Source of the DNA: Batkoa obscura
Taxonomy: Eukaryota; Entomophthoromycota; Entomophthoromycetes; Entomophthorales; Batkoaceae
Length of the DNA stretch: 64,000 bases
NCBI GenBank assembly: GCA_030770535.1
Contig: JASVEC010000048.1
Coordinates: forward strand, 124,001 to 188,000
Direction: 5' to 3'
Part shown: positions 14,884 to 27,323 of the stretch, piece after piece
Numbering within the stretch: position 1 is the first letter of the stretch
Layout: the number at the start of each line of letters is the position of its first letter
The notes under the pieces: generated by a model
Database searches by the model: none
Told to the model about the DNA's origin: nothing
Seen by the model: only the letters and a program-made list of their open reading frames with translations
Position numbers and translations under genes: made by a program

Positions 14884-16365
14884 ATGTCACAAAACGCTTA
14901 TAATTCAACTATAATAAATAATCAAACTAAGAGCTCAACGACTGCAGTTATAATTAATAAACAACCATTTTTTAAATTGGATAATAACGCAGCGCTTCAT
15001 TTTATTGCTGGAGGGTAAATCTAATAATTCAAGCTTAAATAAACTAAAATAATATTAAAAAATTTAATAGTGTAGGTGGTAGTATAGGTACTATTATATT
15101 CAGTCCTTTAGAAGTTATAAAAACAAGATTTCAAGTAAGATAAAAGAATAATACTAATATGAATTAAGTAAATGTTAAATTTTTGTTTTTAATAGTCTTC
15201 ATTATATCAAGAAAATAAATTAAAATTAAATCAAAAACTTGGTTTATGGAACTCTACTAAATTTCACGTAGCTGATACCTTAGGTTCTGTAAGGTAAGTT
15301 GTTAGTTTAAATTATTAACTTTGAGTATTAATCATGTTAAATTACTATTAGGAACTTATATCACAATGAAGGCTTTAGAGCTTTATTTAAAGGCTTAGGA
15401 CCTACTTTATCTGGGGTCATACCATCAAGGTAAAATTTTTTTAGAATTTAAAAAGTAAGAGTTTGAATGTTAACATTCTAAATTTTAGGTCCATTTATTT
15501 CTTTTCATATGGAAATGGTAAAAAAATGCTAAGTGATTTAAATAACGGTAAAGAAAATGCATTGATTCATTTGTCTTCTGCTACAATAGCTGGTAAATTT
15601 AAATAATAACATATAATAAAATGACTAATTCTATTATTTATTAAGGTATAATCACAGCAACAGCAACCAACCCAATATGGGTAATACGTACAAGGATGCA
15701 ATTACAAAATGAAACTGGAAGGTTATATAATAATTCATTTCATTGTTTATATCAAATTGTAAGAAAAGAAGGAGTTAAAAGTCTGTATAAAGGAATGAGT
15801 GCTTCTTATTTAGGTATGTTCAATAACACTATAAGTGAAATTATGTTAATAATTGATATTGGTTAGGTGTTGTTGAATCTGCTACTCAATGGGTAGTTTA
15901 TGAACAATTAAAAGTGTTACGTGGTATTCAACCTACAAGTGATAAAAATCAAAAGGATAAAACTGCGAATGGTAAATATAAATTATTAGCTTATAGTATT
16001 AATATATTGATATAATTTTTAGAATGGATGGAAACTTTATTATGTGCAGGTAGTGCTAAATTAATAGCAGCTTTAGTAGCTTATCCACATGAAGTAAGTT
16101 TGTTATAATTGTATGTTGTTATTAAAATATGTTTATTTAAATAAAACTATAGGTATTAAGAACACGTTTAAGGCAAAACCCAGTGAATTCAAATGGCACA
16201 TATAAATACAACGGATTAATTTCAAGTATTAAATTAATTTATAAAGAAGAAGGTATGGTTGGGTTATATGGTGGTTTAACTCCTCATCTATTAAGAGTGG
16301 TACCTAACGCTGCTGTTTTATTTGGTACTTATGAGATGATTATGTATTATTTTTCTAAAAAATAA
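14884..16365 (+). CDS. RIM2: Mitochondrial pyrimidine-nucleotide carrier (Rim2/SLC25A33-36-like)
   Basis: Nine exons give a three-fold mitochondrial carrier of about 330 residues. Each third begins with a Px[DE]xx[RK] helix: SPLEVIKTRF, NPIWVIRTRMQLQ and YPHEVLRTRLRQ. The blocks TATATNPIWVIRTR, SASYLGVVESATQWVVYEQL and YGGLTPHLLRVVPNAAVLFGTYE distinguish the Rim2/SLC25A33/36 branch, which exchanges pyrimidine (deoxy)nucleotides across the inner membrane and supports mtDNA synthesis. The Trp in NPIW is typical of this subfamily and of folate/FAD carriers. A Gln/Asn/Lys linker follows the fifth helix. It ends 280 bp from the convergent SDH2 gene. Confidence 0.88.
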
Positions 16366-16645
16366 CTTGTTAATAATTCCCCACTTTATGCCTTTATTGC
16401 TTTACTATTACCCCCTTATATTATTGCTTTATTTTATTTATTACTTTAGATGTGACATAAATAGAATTTTATTATTATATCATTATATATTTTGGCTTTA
16501 CTATCGTTCATTGTTTACGCGTTTTATATTTATTATTTTATACTAATAATTTGACTAAACATATTAAAGACATCAATATTTACTTTAAAAAATCAAATAT
16601 ACAAATTTCAACTAAATAAACTTTATATTAATAATAATAAACTCT

Positions 16646-17761
16646 CTACATCATCTTTTTAATTTTAGCAATAGCTAATCCAGGGTTAAGACCTTTTGGA
16701 CAAGTTTTAGCACAATTCATAATTGTATGGCATCGATACATGGAGAAGGGATTTTCTAACTGTGCTCTACGTTCATCTCCAAACTCATCACGGGAATCAG
16801 CCATCCAACGATAAGCTTGCATTAAAGCGGCTGGGCCAAGATAGACATCCTGATTCCACCAGTAAGAAGGACAAGAAGTAGAACAACAAGCGCATAAAAT
16901 ACATTCATATAAACCATCCTGAAAAAATTGAGATTAATTCCAAGTAATTAGGAGTTTATAATTAAAACTTACCAATTTCTTACGGTCAGCTATCGTTTGT
17001 AAATTTTCTCTAGCACCTTCTGGATATTCTTTCTTCTTTTGTAAATAAGGTTTGATTGATTTATATTGTTTATAAAAGTTATTGAGATCAGGTACAAGAT
17101 CCTTAACAATATACATATGAGGTAATGGATAAATCTAGTTTTAGAGGAAGAGATTAATATCATGTTACTATAGCGATCAAAAATCCTTTACCTTCATATT
17201 ACTTTCATTTCTATCAATTTTGCAAATACAAGCAAGTGTATTACTTCCATTGATATTCATAGCACATGAACCACAGATACCTTTTGTTTTATTAGTAAAT
17301 TTTACTTTGTTTACATTCTATTATTTTACCTTCACGACAAGAACGACGGAAAGTAAGGGTAGGATCAACTTCATTTTTAATTTTAATTAAGGCATCGAGT
17401 ACCATAGGTCCACAACTGTTGATGTCGATCTTATATTCTTGTAACCTTGGTTTAGCACTTGGATTTTCTGGATCCTTTAAATTTTAAATTTTAGTTTTAT
17501 TTTTTTGATATTATTGTTGTTATTTTACCCAACGATAAATGGCAAAAGTTTTGTTCATTGGTACTTTAGCTTTAACTTCTTTAACATTTGTTGCTTCTGA
17601 AGCCATAGCTTTACTTGAGCTAGAAGTAATGCTACGGGTTAAATTGGAAGACATCAACTAATAATAATTAATTTAATATATTATTCTGTTAGCTTATAAT
17701 ATGACATTACTTTAGTACTATTTAAATTTTTAATACTCATGGTAGCTGATTTAACTAGCAT
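16646..17761 (-). CDS. SDH2: Succinate dehydrogenase iron-sulfur subunit, mitochondrial
   Basis: Spliced product of about 270 residues with a Ser/Thr/Lys-rich mitochondrial presequence ([10 protein letters not shown]...). The plant-type ferredoxin domain has the [2Fe-2S] ligands CREGICGSC and a later C in TLACIC. The C-terminal domain has [12 protein letters not shown] for [4Fe-4S] and [18 protein letters not shown] for the [3Fe-4S] cluster. SWWNQ-type quinone-site residues are seen as [15 protein letters not shown]. It is the electron-transfer subunit of complex II, passing electrons from FAD to ubiquinone. One intron splits the REG-ICGSC motif. It is convergent with RIM2 and divergent from SED5. 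This shows respiring mitochondria. Confidence 0.95.
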
Positions 17762-18477
17762 CTTTAAATTATTTATTTTCTTTTAAAAAAATTGAAGATT
17801 CATTTCGATCATTTAAGATAATCTATGATTACAGATCAAATTACTAGCTATCATTTTATTGGTTGTTTTTAAATTTCAATGGAGTCAAACATGGCTTTGA
17901 ATTCCAATCAGTTGAATTTAACTGAGAACTTATGGGATATCATTTGTTGCTGTTAAAAATAAGCCTAAATCAAAAGGAATTTTTTGAAAGAATCGGTTAA
18001 TTTTTTCATACTGGCTAACCGATTTTTTTAATACTTAGTCTATGTTAATCGCTATCAAGTATATTCACCTTTAAAGCTATTTTTTCTTCACCTCTCACCT
18101 CCTTAGAAATAAAAAATCTTCTTTCTTAGCTTTTTGATACAAACTTTTACTTTCAAAACTATAGTTTTTTATTTTAACCATTCTGATGTAAAGATGCCAT
18201 CAATTTATCAAATGCGACTAGTTGCTCAAAGCGAGATATTCAATTTTGTTGCCACTTTCGAACAAATGTAAACCTAGAGCACATCACGTTCAATTATAGC
18301 AACTTAAAAAAGCAAGCATTTGAATACTAGGAAAAAGCCAAACCCTTAGCAAATTAAAACTTCAATCAAGCACAAAATCAGCAACTTAATTTCAATCACC
18401 AATTGTAAGAAGTGGATTGGTTAATTTTTTTTATTAATATCATTTAATAGTGGCTTAAATTCACATTTTATTCCATT
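17762..18477. other. Divergent promoter region SDH2-SED5
   Basis: 716 bp between two start codons. AT-rich with pyrimidine tracts around 18080-18130, and no ORF that I can support. Confidence 0.55.
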
Positions 18478-19644
18478 ATGACGATAAAGAACCGAACAAC
18501 AGAGTTTCAAGCGGTGGTTAGAACTATTCGAAATCGGGAGTCTCCAACACCACCTTCTTCTTTAAATAGTAGAAATACTTCTAGGGCAAGTACCCCAAAT
18601 AAAAATTTTAAAAAGAGTGAATTTTCAAGGCAAGCTTCAGCGATTTCTAATAAGATTCAACAGACAGCGACTAAATTACAAAAATTGACAAAACGTAAGA
18701 GAATTGATTTTATATAGTTTCTTGTTTAAAGCCTTTATTTAGTTGCTAAAAAAAGATCGTTATTTGATGATAAACCTACAGAAGTTAATGTAATTGGTAG
18801 TTATTATTATAATTAAAAGCAAATTTTTAAATTAAGGATAGGAACTTACGTTTGCGATTAAACAAGATATAGCTGGTATCAACCAACAACTATCTACCTT
18901 ACAACAGTACACAAAAAATCAGAATAATTCTGCTAGGAAAGGACAGCAAGAAGAGCATATTTCTAATGTGGTTACTAACCTTCAATCGCAGCTTGCTAAT
19001 ACATCAATAAGCTTTAAAGACGTTTTGGAAATAAGAAGTGAAGTAAATTAAATTGAACAAAATAGTGGTTTTAGCTAATATTAAATAGAACATGAAAGTA
19101 ACTAAACAACGTAAAGAACAGTTTACTTACCAAGCAGCAAGTTATAAAAATGAACAAAGTAAGGAGACGTATGTTTCATATTTTAATAACTGTAATAATT
19201 CTTTGATTCAAGATGGCTATATACCTGAAGCTAATGGAGGAAACAAAGAATATTTGGCTTTAGACCTTGGTGACCCAGCATTACAGCAGATGCAACTGAT
19301 TGAGCAACAGGACTCTTATATTGATTCTAGAGCAAGCGCGATCACCAATATTGAATCAACAATCGCTGAGTTAGGATCTGTTTTCCAACAGCTTGCTAGT
19401 ATGGTGGCGGAACAAAGGGATGTGGTCCAAAGGTAATGATTTTTCTTAATCTAATATATCGTCTGTTAAATGAAATAAAAATGATAGAATCGATGCTAAT
19501 GTAGAGAGTATGGAGTTAAATGTCACAGGAGCACAACAGGAGCTTTTAAGGTATTATACATCGATTTCATCCAATCGATGGCTTATTATTAAAGTGTTTG
19601 GGTTAATCGTTATGTTTATGGTGTTGTTTGTAACGCTGAGATAA
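18478..19644 (+). CDS. SED5: Syntaxin-5/Sed5 Qa-SNARE
   Basis: Five exons give about 300 residues. The first residues MTIKNRTTEFQ match the Sly1-binding N-peptide of Sed5/syntaxin 5 (DRTxEF type). The Habc region has QTATKLQKLTKLAKKRSLFDD and ELTFAIKQDIAGINQQL. The SNARE motif AITNIESTIAELGSVFQQLA carries the central Gln layer, followed by MVAEQRDVVQRID. It ends with ISSNRWLIIK and a C-terminal membrane anchor with almost no luminal tail. Sed5 is the Golgi t-SNARE for ER-to-Golgi and intra-Golgi fusion. Introns follow LTK, EVN, RSE and QR. Confident because both N-peptide and tail anchor match. Confidence 0.92.
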
Positions 19645-20062
19645 AAAAGATTGAATTTGATAGTAAAGTTATGCTTAATGTTTTTATATTACTTTTTTTG
19701 GGAGTTTGTTGTGAGTAATTAAATTTGAAGATTTTTATTAGTTGTTTGTATGAACTTGAATTGAGTTTTTAGTAAATAATCAAATATTACTTAATTACAA
19801 TATTAATTTGTAAAGGTTTTGTAAAGTAACTTTAATTATTTTGATTTTATTATCGTATTCACAATATAAATCCGATAATTTTCTAAATTAGTGCTAATGT
19901 AGTGACTCTTTATAAACTCATAAAGGTTAAGAAAAATTCGAAATTTATCTATTTATTACGATTTTGATACAGTTTAATTACTAGCTTAAAGTTTCAAATA
20001 TATTCTATTATATAAATAATATTTTGATTTAGCATTGCTTAAGTTATAAAAAAACAAAATAT
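19645..20062. other. Intergenic after SED5
   Basis: About 420 bp, AT-rich, no gene seen, up to MITE copy 2. Confidence 0.55.
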
Positions 20063-20161
20063 GGGTATGTATTTTTGTATTTAAGAATTTTACTAACAAT
20101 CTTTCCGCTCAAATAGCGCTTAAAAAATGGAAAAAATAATGAAACCAAAAAAAACATCTCC
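20063..20161 (+). mobile_element. MITE-like element, copy 2
   Basis: 99 bp, from GGGTATGT to ACATCTCC, flanked by exact ATAT duplications (20059-20062, 20162-20165). It lies about 490 bp upstream of the first GST gene. Confidence 0.85.
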
Positions 20162-20655
20162 ATATTGAAACATTACCCATTTATGAGTGTGGCCTTTACC
20201 TTATAAAAGTTATTAATTTATATAAAAAATAATGAACAAAATAAAAAGCTTTAAATTTTATTTAGACTCATGTAAATTAAAGAAAATCTAAAATACAATC
20301 AAAATAATTTAAATATGACTAGACTTTTGATTTTTCATTACTTTCATTTAAAAAGAAAAGCTCATAATAATGATAAGATATGTTACGAAATCTAAAAATG
20401 AGAAAAATAACAGATTAGAGTCAGTCACGTTTAAGTTATTTTAGTATTAACGAAAATTATTTATTATCAGTTATTATCAATTGAAGTACTGGGAACTTTG
20501 ATCTTTTTTAACTAAAACATACTTCACTAATTTGAATTTTAATTAATTACTATTATAATACAGCAGTTTTAATTACTAATTTTCTTGAACGATTGTCTAA
20601 TAGAAGTGACGCAAGCATCAGGTATAAATAGTAGCTAAATTTTGTATGAATTATT
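20162..20655. other. Intergenic upstream of GST gene A
   Basis: About 490 bp of AT-rich sequence with no gene. It presumably includes the promoter of GST gene A. Confidence 0.5.
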
Positions 20656-21540
20656 ATGGCTCAACTAAAAACAACATTTTACACCTTTTACAACAGTGAA
20701 GAAGATAATCTATGCTTTTCCCCATTTGCTTGGCGTACCCAGTTAGCTTTAAAGCATAAGGTAGTTTATAGTATTCATGTTAAATGATAAGTTGACTGTT
20801 GATTAGGGCATTGAGTTTGATGAAATTAAAGTTAGATTTAAGGATATTAATTCTACAATATTAAAATTAACGTAAGTGTAATTCATAACCCTAAATAATT
20901 GCGAATTCTCATTTTACTAGTGATAACAAATGGAAAAAAGTTCCAGCAGTTCAATTCAGCACTGGCGAGGTAGTTTTTGACAGCAGAACCATAGCTGATG
21001 AGCTGGAAAATAAACATCAAAATCAACCCAAGTTATTTCCAAATGGTACTCAACTAGCCCGCTTTTTGGAGCATTATGTAGGGACCAATTTTATGGTGCT
21101 AGGAGCTGCTGTCTTGGATACCGAATTGTTAGCCTTTAAAAAAGAAGATCAAGAGTTTTTGAAGCCTTTTTTTGATAAGCTTAATCATGTGATTAAACCT
21201 AAGGAAGAAACATATCCAAAAATTGCTGAATTTTTAAAGCCTATTGAGTTGATGCTGAAGGAAGCCCCTTTTTTTGAGGGAGAAAAACGTAATCACTATT
21301 GTTATTATTAATATTACATGTTATTTATCCTTTTGTTTAGCTACTTATAGCGATTATATTGTGTTTGCATTCCTTCAGTGGTTTAGGGTGTTAACTCCTT
21401 TACATTACAAAAACATCATTGAAGATGCAGAAGATAAAACTTTGTTTAAATGGTTCGAAAGTATCCTTGATCTTAACAATGGTTATGCCAGATCTTTTCC
21501 AGTAAATACTCAATATGGTGAATTTGCTTTAAAAAAATAA
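20656..21540 (+). CDS. Glutathione S-transferase, etherase-like family (GST A)
   Basis: Four exons give about 245 residues. The N-terminal thioredoxin-like domain starts MAQLKTTFYTF and carries the active-site region CFSPFAWRTQLALKHKGIEFDE, where the Ser of the SPF motif is the likely glutathione-activating residue. VPAVQFSTGEVVFDSRTIAD is the cis-Pro and glutathione-contact segment. The all-helical C-terminal domain includes TYSDYIVFAFLQWFRVLTPL and FESILDLNNGYARSFPVNTQ. The pattern resembles LigE/beta-etherase-like fungal GSTs that conjugate glutathione to xenobiotics or aromatic ethers; the substrate cannot be told. It shares intron positions and phases with the other GST copies here. No signal peptide. 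Confidence 0.85.
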
Positions 21541-22539
21541 TTAAAATGACATAGTAAATTAAAATTTAAAATAACTTAAATTAATTTATTGTTTCTATTC
21601 GGATAATAATGTTCCTAGGAGCATTCAAGTTGCATTTTAAAATTAAATTCAGATGTTTATATATAGCCCAAAGGGTAGCTGTATTTTATAAATGTAGTTA
21701 ATTAAGACAATGAAATAAAATAAAAATCAGGATACTTTGAATTCGAATATCTTTATGTGAGTATGTATATAGTAATAATGCTAAAATATTCTAGATAGAA
21801 GTGCATATAATCGAGATATAATATTTTTTTGGAAACAAAACAATAAAGAATCGAAATTATTAGTTCTCAAAACTTCTATATAGTATTACTACACTAAGAC
21901 GTAATTTATTTATGCTATAAAAATATGATAATATGTGTATGTCTTAAAATATTATAAATGTTCACATGCTTCATAGATAGCGAATTAATGTTAGTTGGTG
22001 ATGTATCTTAGGACTATAAGAATCAATCATATTTTTCGACTTTGTTCTAAAAAATCTCTTTTTTATTGTACAAGTTTTACTACATATTAATAAGTTTGGC
22101 ACTTCAGTCTAATAGCCTGTTTTTGATTTTATATGACTTGCTTTCTTTCCTTACAACAAAATCCATAATAGACTATAGTATTTTTAAAATAAAATAGTTC
22201 ATTTGCTAAGTAGCTTTATCTTGTTAAAAAAGCTATTATTTTTATTAGATTGGTAAGCGTAAAAGCCCATATTAGTATAAGATTAGTTATCACATGATTG
22301 ATATCAAAGCTAATTTATAGAATATGCTTTCTAACGGGCTTTATACAGATCTCTTAAACCCCTTTGAAAGATGCTAGTACTTATTAATGTCATTTTTTCG
22401 TCTACTAATTGATACATTAGTTTGATATCAGAATTAAAGTATTATTTAAACAATAATTCAGAATAATAATGAGTTAATTTGATTTAACTAGAAATGCATA
22501 TAAAAGGTATTAAAGTTATTTAAGTCTTAACCATTATAT
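21541..22539. other. Intergenic between GST A and MITE copy 3
   Basis: 1 kb of AT-rich sequence, no gene. Around 22250-22340 there are patches faintly like other intergenic segments (11850-11900), too diverged to define a repeat. Confidence 0.45.
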
Positions 22540-22639
22540 AGGGATGTATTTTTTTGTTTAAGAATTTTACTAGCAATCTTTCCACTGAAATAACGCTTAA
22601 AATATGAAAAAAATAATGAAACCAAAAAAAACACCCCCC
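22540..22639 (+). mobile_element. MITE-like element, copy 3
   Basis: About 100 bp, from AGGGATGT to ACACCCCCC, in the same orientation as copies 1 and 2. The target duplication is imperfect (TAT shared on both sides). It lies 128 bp past the stop of GST B. Confidence 0.8.
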
Positions 22640-22767
22640 TATTATTTTTAGATATTTAATAAAAACTATTAATATGAAATTATTTAACTAGAATCAATAA
22701 TTTTTGAAATAGAAACTATTGTACTTTATTAATAGTATTTAATTTAGCACTGAGAGGTGTAATAAAA

Positions 22768-23650
22768 TTAATTTAAAGCAAATTCACCATATTGAGTATT
22801 TACTGGAAAAGATCTGGCATAACCATTGTTAAGATCAAGGATACTTTCGAACCATTTAAACAAAGTTTTATCTTCTGCATCTTCAACAACATGTTTAAAG
22901 TGTAAAGGGGTTATAATTCTAAACCATTGGAGGAAGGCAAATACGATATAATCACTATAAGTTGCTATGAAAATAAGTTAGCATTTGATCAAATTATAAA
23001 TAGAAAGAAAATTACGTTCATCCCCCTCAATAAAAGCAGAATCTTTAAGAGTCAATCCAATAGGGCTTAAAAATTTGCTCAATTCTGGGTAGACTTCTTC
23101 TTTAGGCTTAACAAACTGTCCAAGATGAGTAAAGAAACCTTTGGCATACTCTTGATCCTCTTTTTGGAAGATTAATTTCTCTGATGGTAATAAGAGGGCA
23201 AAGAAAGTCAAGATATTGGTAATAAAATAATTTTCTAAAAATAAAGCAGTGTGCTTGCCATTTGGAAATAACTTAGAAGCTTCTGGGTACTTTTGCTCCA
23301 AAGCATAAGCAATGTCACGGCTATCATAAGCCTGAGATCCATCTTCAAATTTTACTAAGGGTACTTGTTTCCATTTACCATCACTATTAAACGTTAATAA
23401 TTTATAAATACACAGTAAGGTTTAGTTACGTTATTTCGGATATCGTTGAGCCTACATCTTTAAACCGGAGTTGTATTTCTTCAAAGTCGATATTCTACAT
23501 AAACAGTTAATAGATTAAAATAATGATTTTCAATCAATGGTTTACTTTATGCTTCAATGCTAATTGTGTACGCCAAGCGAAAGGAGAAAGATATAAATTA
23601 TCTTTACCATTGGAAAGTAAATAGAATTCGGCTTTGTTGTCTTGAACCAT
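22768..23650 (-). CDS. Glutathione S-transferase, etherase-like family (GST B)
   Basis: Paralog of GST A in opposite orientation, about 245 residues in four exons. It starts MVQDNKAEFYLLSNGKDNLY and carries LSPFAWRTQLALKH, the same glutathione-site region. VPLVKFEDGSQAYDSRDIAY is the cis-Pro segment, KLFPNGKHTALFLENYF opens the helical domain, and TYSDYIVFAFLQWFRIITPL plus FPVNTQYGEFALN close it. All three introns interrupt the same codons as in GST A (after the LKHK block, after the IT before the DGKW block, and before TYSDY). All key residues appear intact. The substrate is unknown. Confidence 0.85.
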
Positions 23651-24002
23651 GATGTTTTTTTATCGTTGATAGAATGCAAAATTCATGATTTTATATTGAT
23701 TTATTCAATATTAAGGTTCTTACAGCTCGGTTAAACCGTATGGTTTATTACCAATATTTTTTAGTGACATAAAGATACTTGTTTGTTGTTCAATCAAATG
23801 TGCTTATAGAAGTTCCAAAAGGATAATTTGCTTTTTTAGTCCATTTTATTCTTTTTTAGCTCCAATCATCATCATTTTAAAATGCAATTTGGTTTTGATA
23901 TGACGTAGCGGATAAATAAAATTTTACTCAATAGTTTACAAATATAAAATTTAATATCAAGTTTTATTCAATAAGTATTCAGGCGATAACAAAAATCAAC
24001 TT
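23651..24002. other. Intergenic between GST B and the GST pseudogene
   Basis: 350 bp with no recognisable gene. Presumably it holds the GST B promoter. Confidence 0.5.
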
Positions 24003-24864
24003 TGATGCTCAATATTAACAGGAAACTACCTAGCATAGTCACCATAAATATCAAGAATACTTTCGAACTGTTCAAACACAGTCTTGTCTTCTATATCTTC
24101 AACATAATATTTAAAATGTAATGGTGTCATTATTCGGAACCATTGTAAACAAGAAAATACAATGTAATCACTATAGCTAACTTAAAGATATCAACAGTAC
24201 TAACTCAACAATAAAATGAAACTTATCATGGTCACCTTCAAGGAATAAAGATCCTTTTAAAACTTTTTTAATAGATTTTAAATAATTTTCAACCTCAGAA
24301 TATAATACTTGACCAGGTTCAATAAACTTTTTTAAATTATTGTAAGCTCTTTCAAAAGCAACCTTGTCTTCTTTTTGAAAGGTTTCATATTTCATTTTTG
24401 TTACCAAGCCAGCAAAAGAGGAGAAATAAATGTCATAATAGCCAGATAAAAAATTTGAAAGATGCATGTCATTTGGAAATAACTTTGAGTTTGAGGGGTA
24501 CATTTCATCTAGTTTAGTAGCTATGATTTCGCTATCATAAAAGATACTATTTGGATCCAGTTTTAAAAGTGAGACTAACAACTATTTGCTATTACTAAAT
24601 GAATAGTTAAATTATAATCTTATTTTGGTCGTTTGCTCAATTACCTTAGTTTTAGGATTTCCTCTTTTACTTGATTAGATCTAGTGGTACTATATCAAAA
24701 TTTAAGCCCTATGTATCATAAACGAAGTATTTAATAACAATGAAATTCTAATTACCCTATGTTTTAAAGCTAATTGAATACCCTAACCGTATGGGGGATA
24801 CGTAAAGTTAGTTGCATTTACCACTGGCTAGCAAATGTAACTTAAATTGTGATGTGTTTGACAT
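24003..24864 (-). pseudogene. GST pseudogene, etherase-like family (GST C)
   Basis: Clear homology to the neighbouring GSTs across the whole gene, from MSNTSQFKLHLLASGKCN (24864) through SIFYDSEIIATKLDEMYP and SDYIVFSCLQWFRIMTPLHY to FPVNIEH. The reading frame is broken. A TAA follows GKCN where the paralogs read DNLYLSPF. The SPFAWR segment is frame-shifted and altered (SPIRLG). Stops occur before the LLVSLL block, and a TAG follows GDYAR near the end. The Ser/Phe glutathione site is lost. The 134-codon central exon is still open, so inactivation is not ancient. It sits in an array with the same orientation as GST B and GST D, suggesting tandem duplication then decay. Confidence 0.85.
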
Positions 24865-25149
24865 CAGTAATTTTGTTAAAAATCTCAAGAGCTTCAATTC
24901 ATAAATTCTCATTTGATATTATTATGAAATCATCGACAAAATTAAAAGATGTGATAAATTTTAATTCGCAAGGTCTTATTACCATAATATACATCAGTAT
25001 GTGTCCTGTAGTTAGATAAAATAGTCAAAATATACTCGATATGAATAAATTTAAAATAATTATCAAGTAATTTTATCGCCTTAAAGTAGCACTCATATTA
25101 TTATATTGCACCTCATATTTATAAATATTAAAATTCCCAGACTTTATAT
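24865..25149. other. Intergenic between the GST pseudogene and MITE copy 4
   Basis: 285 bp, AT-rich, nothing recognised. Confidence 0.5.
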
Positions 25150-25248
25150 GGGGATGTATTTTTGTATTTAAGAATTTTACTAACAATCTTTCCGCTCAAA
25201 TAGCGCTTAAAAAACGGGAAAAATAATGAAGCTAAAAAAAACACCTCC
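25150..25248 (+). mobile_element. MITE-like element, copy 4
   Basis: 99 bp, GGGGATGT to ACACCTCC, with exact ATAT duplications (25146-25149, 25249-25252). It lies 81 bp past the stop codon of GST D, so it may fall within that gene's 3' transcribed end. Confidence 0.88.
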
Positions 25249-25329
25249 ATATTATTAATGCAAAACTGATGAATGGGGTCAAGGAGATTGGAGACACACA
25301 CTTAGAAAATGAGATCATTTATTTTAAAT

Positions 25330-26204
25330 TTAGACCTTTTTAGCAAATTCACCATATTGAGTATTAACTGGGAAAGATCTAGCATAACCATCATAAAGAT
25401 CAAGGATGCTCTCAAACCATTTAAATACGGTCTTGTCCTCTATGTCTTCAACAGTATGTTTAAAGTGTAAAGGAGTCATAACTCTGAACCATTGTAAGTA
25501 ACCAAACACGATATAATCGCTGAAAGTAGCTAAATAAAAATAAAATTTAAAACTACAATAAAATTATAGGACTTACTTTGATCTCCTTCAAGAAATTGAT
25601 GGCTTTTCAACATGAGCTCAATAGGTTTCAAAAATTTTGCTACTTCTGGATAAAGCTTATCCGGCGTGTCGATGGTAAATTGAAACTCTTCATAGATATG
25701 CTTAAACGCTAACTTATCTTTCTCCATATAGGTATCCACTTCGGTATCTAATGCTAGGCCGAAGAGTGGTAGAGATCCATGCATGGCGTAATAACTCAAA
25801 AAGTTGGCCAATTGGGGACCGTTTGGGAATAATTTTGGACTGTTTGGATATCTTTTATCTAACTCGATAGCAATTGGTTTGCTATCAAAAAGCACATCAT
25901 CTTCAGAAAATTTTATAGTTGGAACCAAGCCCCACTTCCCATGCCTTAGGGTATGGATTAGTTGATTAAAATTAATAGTTTATGAGCCTTACGTTACTTG
26001 GTTAATTGTTTCTTTTATTTGGCTAAAGCGTAAGTTTTTCTCTTCAAAGTTGATTTTCTAAACGTCATTTAGTTTATTTATGTGGTTTATCATTTATTAC
26101 CTTATGCTTCATTGCAAGCTGAGCACTCCAGGCATAAGGTGATAAGCATAAATTGTCTTTTTCACCACTGACTAATAAATATAAAGTAGGAATTTCGGTA
26201 CTCA
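25330..26204 (-). CDS. Glutathione S-transferase, etherase-like family (GST D)
   Basis: Third intact copy in the cluster, about 245 residues in four exons. It starts MSTEIPTLYLLVSGEKDNLC and continues LSPYAWSAQLAMKHK, a variant of the SPFAWR glutathione-site region (Phe to Tyr, Arg to Ser). VPTIKFSEDDVLFDSKPIAI is the cis-Pro block. The helical domain has LFPNGPQLANFLSYYAMHG, TFSDYIVFGYLQWFRVMTPL and FPVNTQYGEFAKKV. Intron positions match GST A and B. It is flanked on both sides by MITE copies 4 and 5. The changed SPYAWS region may give it another substrate range; this is inference. Confidence 0.85.
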
Positions 26205-26602
26205 TTTTAATTTTAATAAAAAGGATCAAATTTTAAATGTTAAAATATAAAAAAGTGTAAAGTTTTTTTCTTACTAACTCTTTATATAGGAATACTTATC
26301 CTTAAAATTCTAGTGACATCAAATCCAACAAACGTCAGTCTCTAAAAGTGATAATTTAATTTTTTTATTTCATTTTATTTTTAACACATTGCACAAACGA
26401 TTTAACAGTACTTTATTAATGCTATGAATTATTATGTTAGCCTTATTAGCCTTATTAGCCATTGTATTTGTATACTTTAAATTATAGTGCAAATAGTACT
26501 AAAGGGCCAAAGTAAAGGGTGATTTAAATGAATTTATTATGTTTCTTTGTTTTATTAAATATGGTAAGTTAACAAGTAGAAATGAAAGTAGTGCTAACAA
26601 AT
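26205..26602. other. Intergenic upstream of GST D
   Basis: About 400 bp, AT-rich. It contains a short tandem of CCTTATTAG (26433-26460). No gene. Confidence 0.5.
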
Positions 26603-26702
26603 GGGTATGTATTTTTGTATTTAGAAGTTTTACTAACAATTTTTCCACTCAAATAGTGCTTAAAAAATGGAAAAAGTGATGAAGTCAAAAAAAAACATCA
26701 CC
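26603..26702 (+). mobile_element. MITE-like element, copy 5
   Basis: 100 bp, GGGTATGT to ACATCACC, flanked by exact AAAT duplications (26599-26602, 26703-26706). The termini are mismatched at two positions, suggesting a somewhat older copy. Confidence 0.85.
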
Positions 26703-27323
26703 AAATGCTGAAAGTATCTTAAGCATTATAAAATTGCAAAGCTGAAAGAACAATTTATACACCTAATAAATATAGTCAAATATGTTATGATCAATAATAA
26801 GTGGTATGAACAAAATCATGAACAATTGTCTAATAACATAGTTTTTAAAAATAAAGAATGTATGTTTTCAAAATTAATATATTTTTATAAAATAAATTCC
26901 ACCTTTATATAAATGGGGTAAGTGTAGCCAAGATTTTTTGTTAAAGAATCTATTGAATAGAAGAAGATACTGTTATATCTTTTTACTTTTGTTTTTGTTA
27001 GGACATTTGGATATTTATAAATTCTAAAAATGTTTTTCTACAGTTCAAAGGAACCCTTATTAGTAAAAAAATAGAGTTGATTAGAATACGCGAATCACAA
27101 AAGATAGGATTGTAAATGTCTCTGTGAAAATGATATTAATTGTAATATTATCCTTGAATTTCTTTTAAATGTTATATTTTTACTCTTATTAACAATACTC
27201 TTAAATAGTATAAAACAACTTATAATAACTAATCTTAATTAAAAAGAAAAGCTTATAGTTATATAATTTCTCTAAATTTACTTGATTTTATAGTATTAAA
27301 ATAAAAGATCGAATAATTCAAAA
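26703..27323. other. Intergenic between MITE copy 5 and the ABC ATPase
   Basis: 620 bp with no recognisable gene or RNA. Confidence 0.5.
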
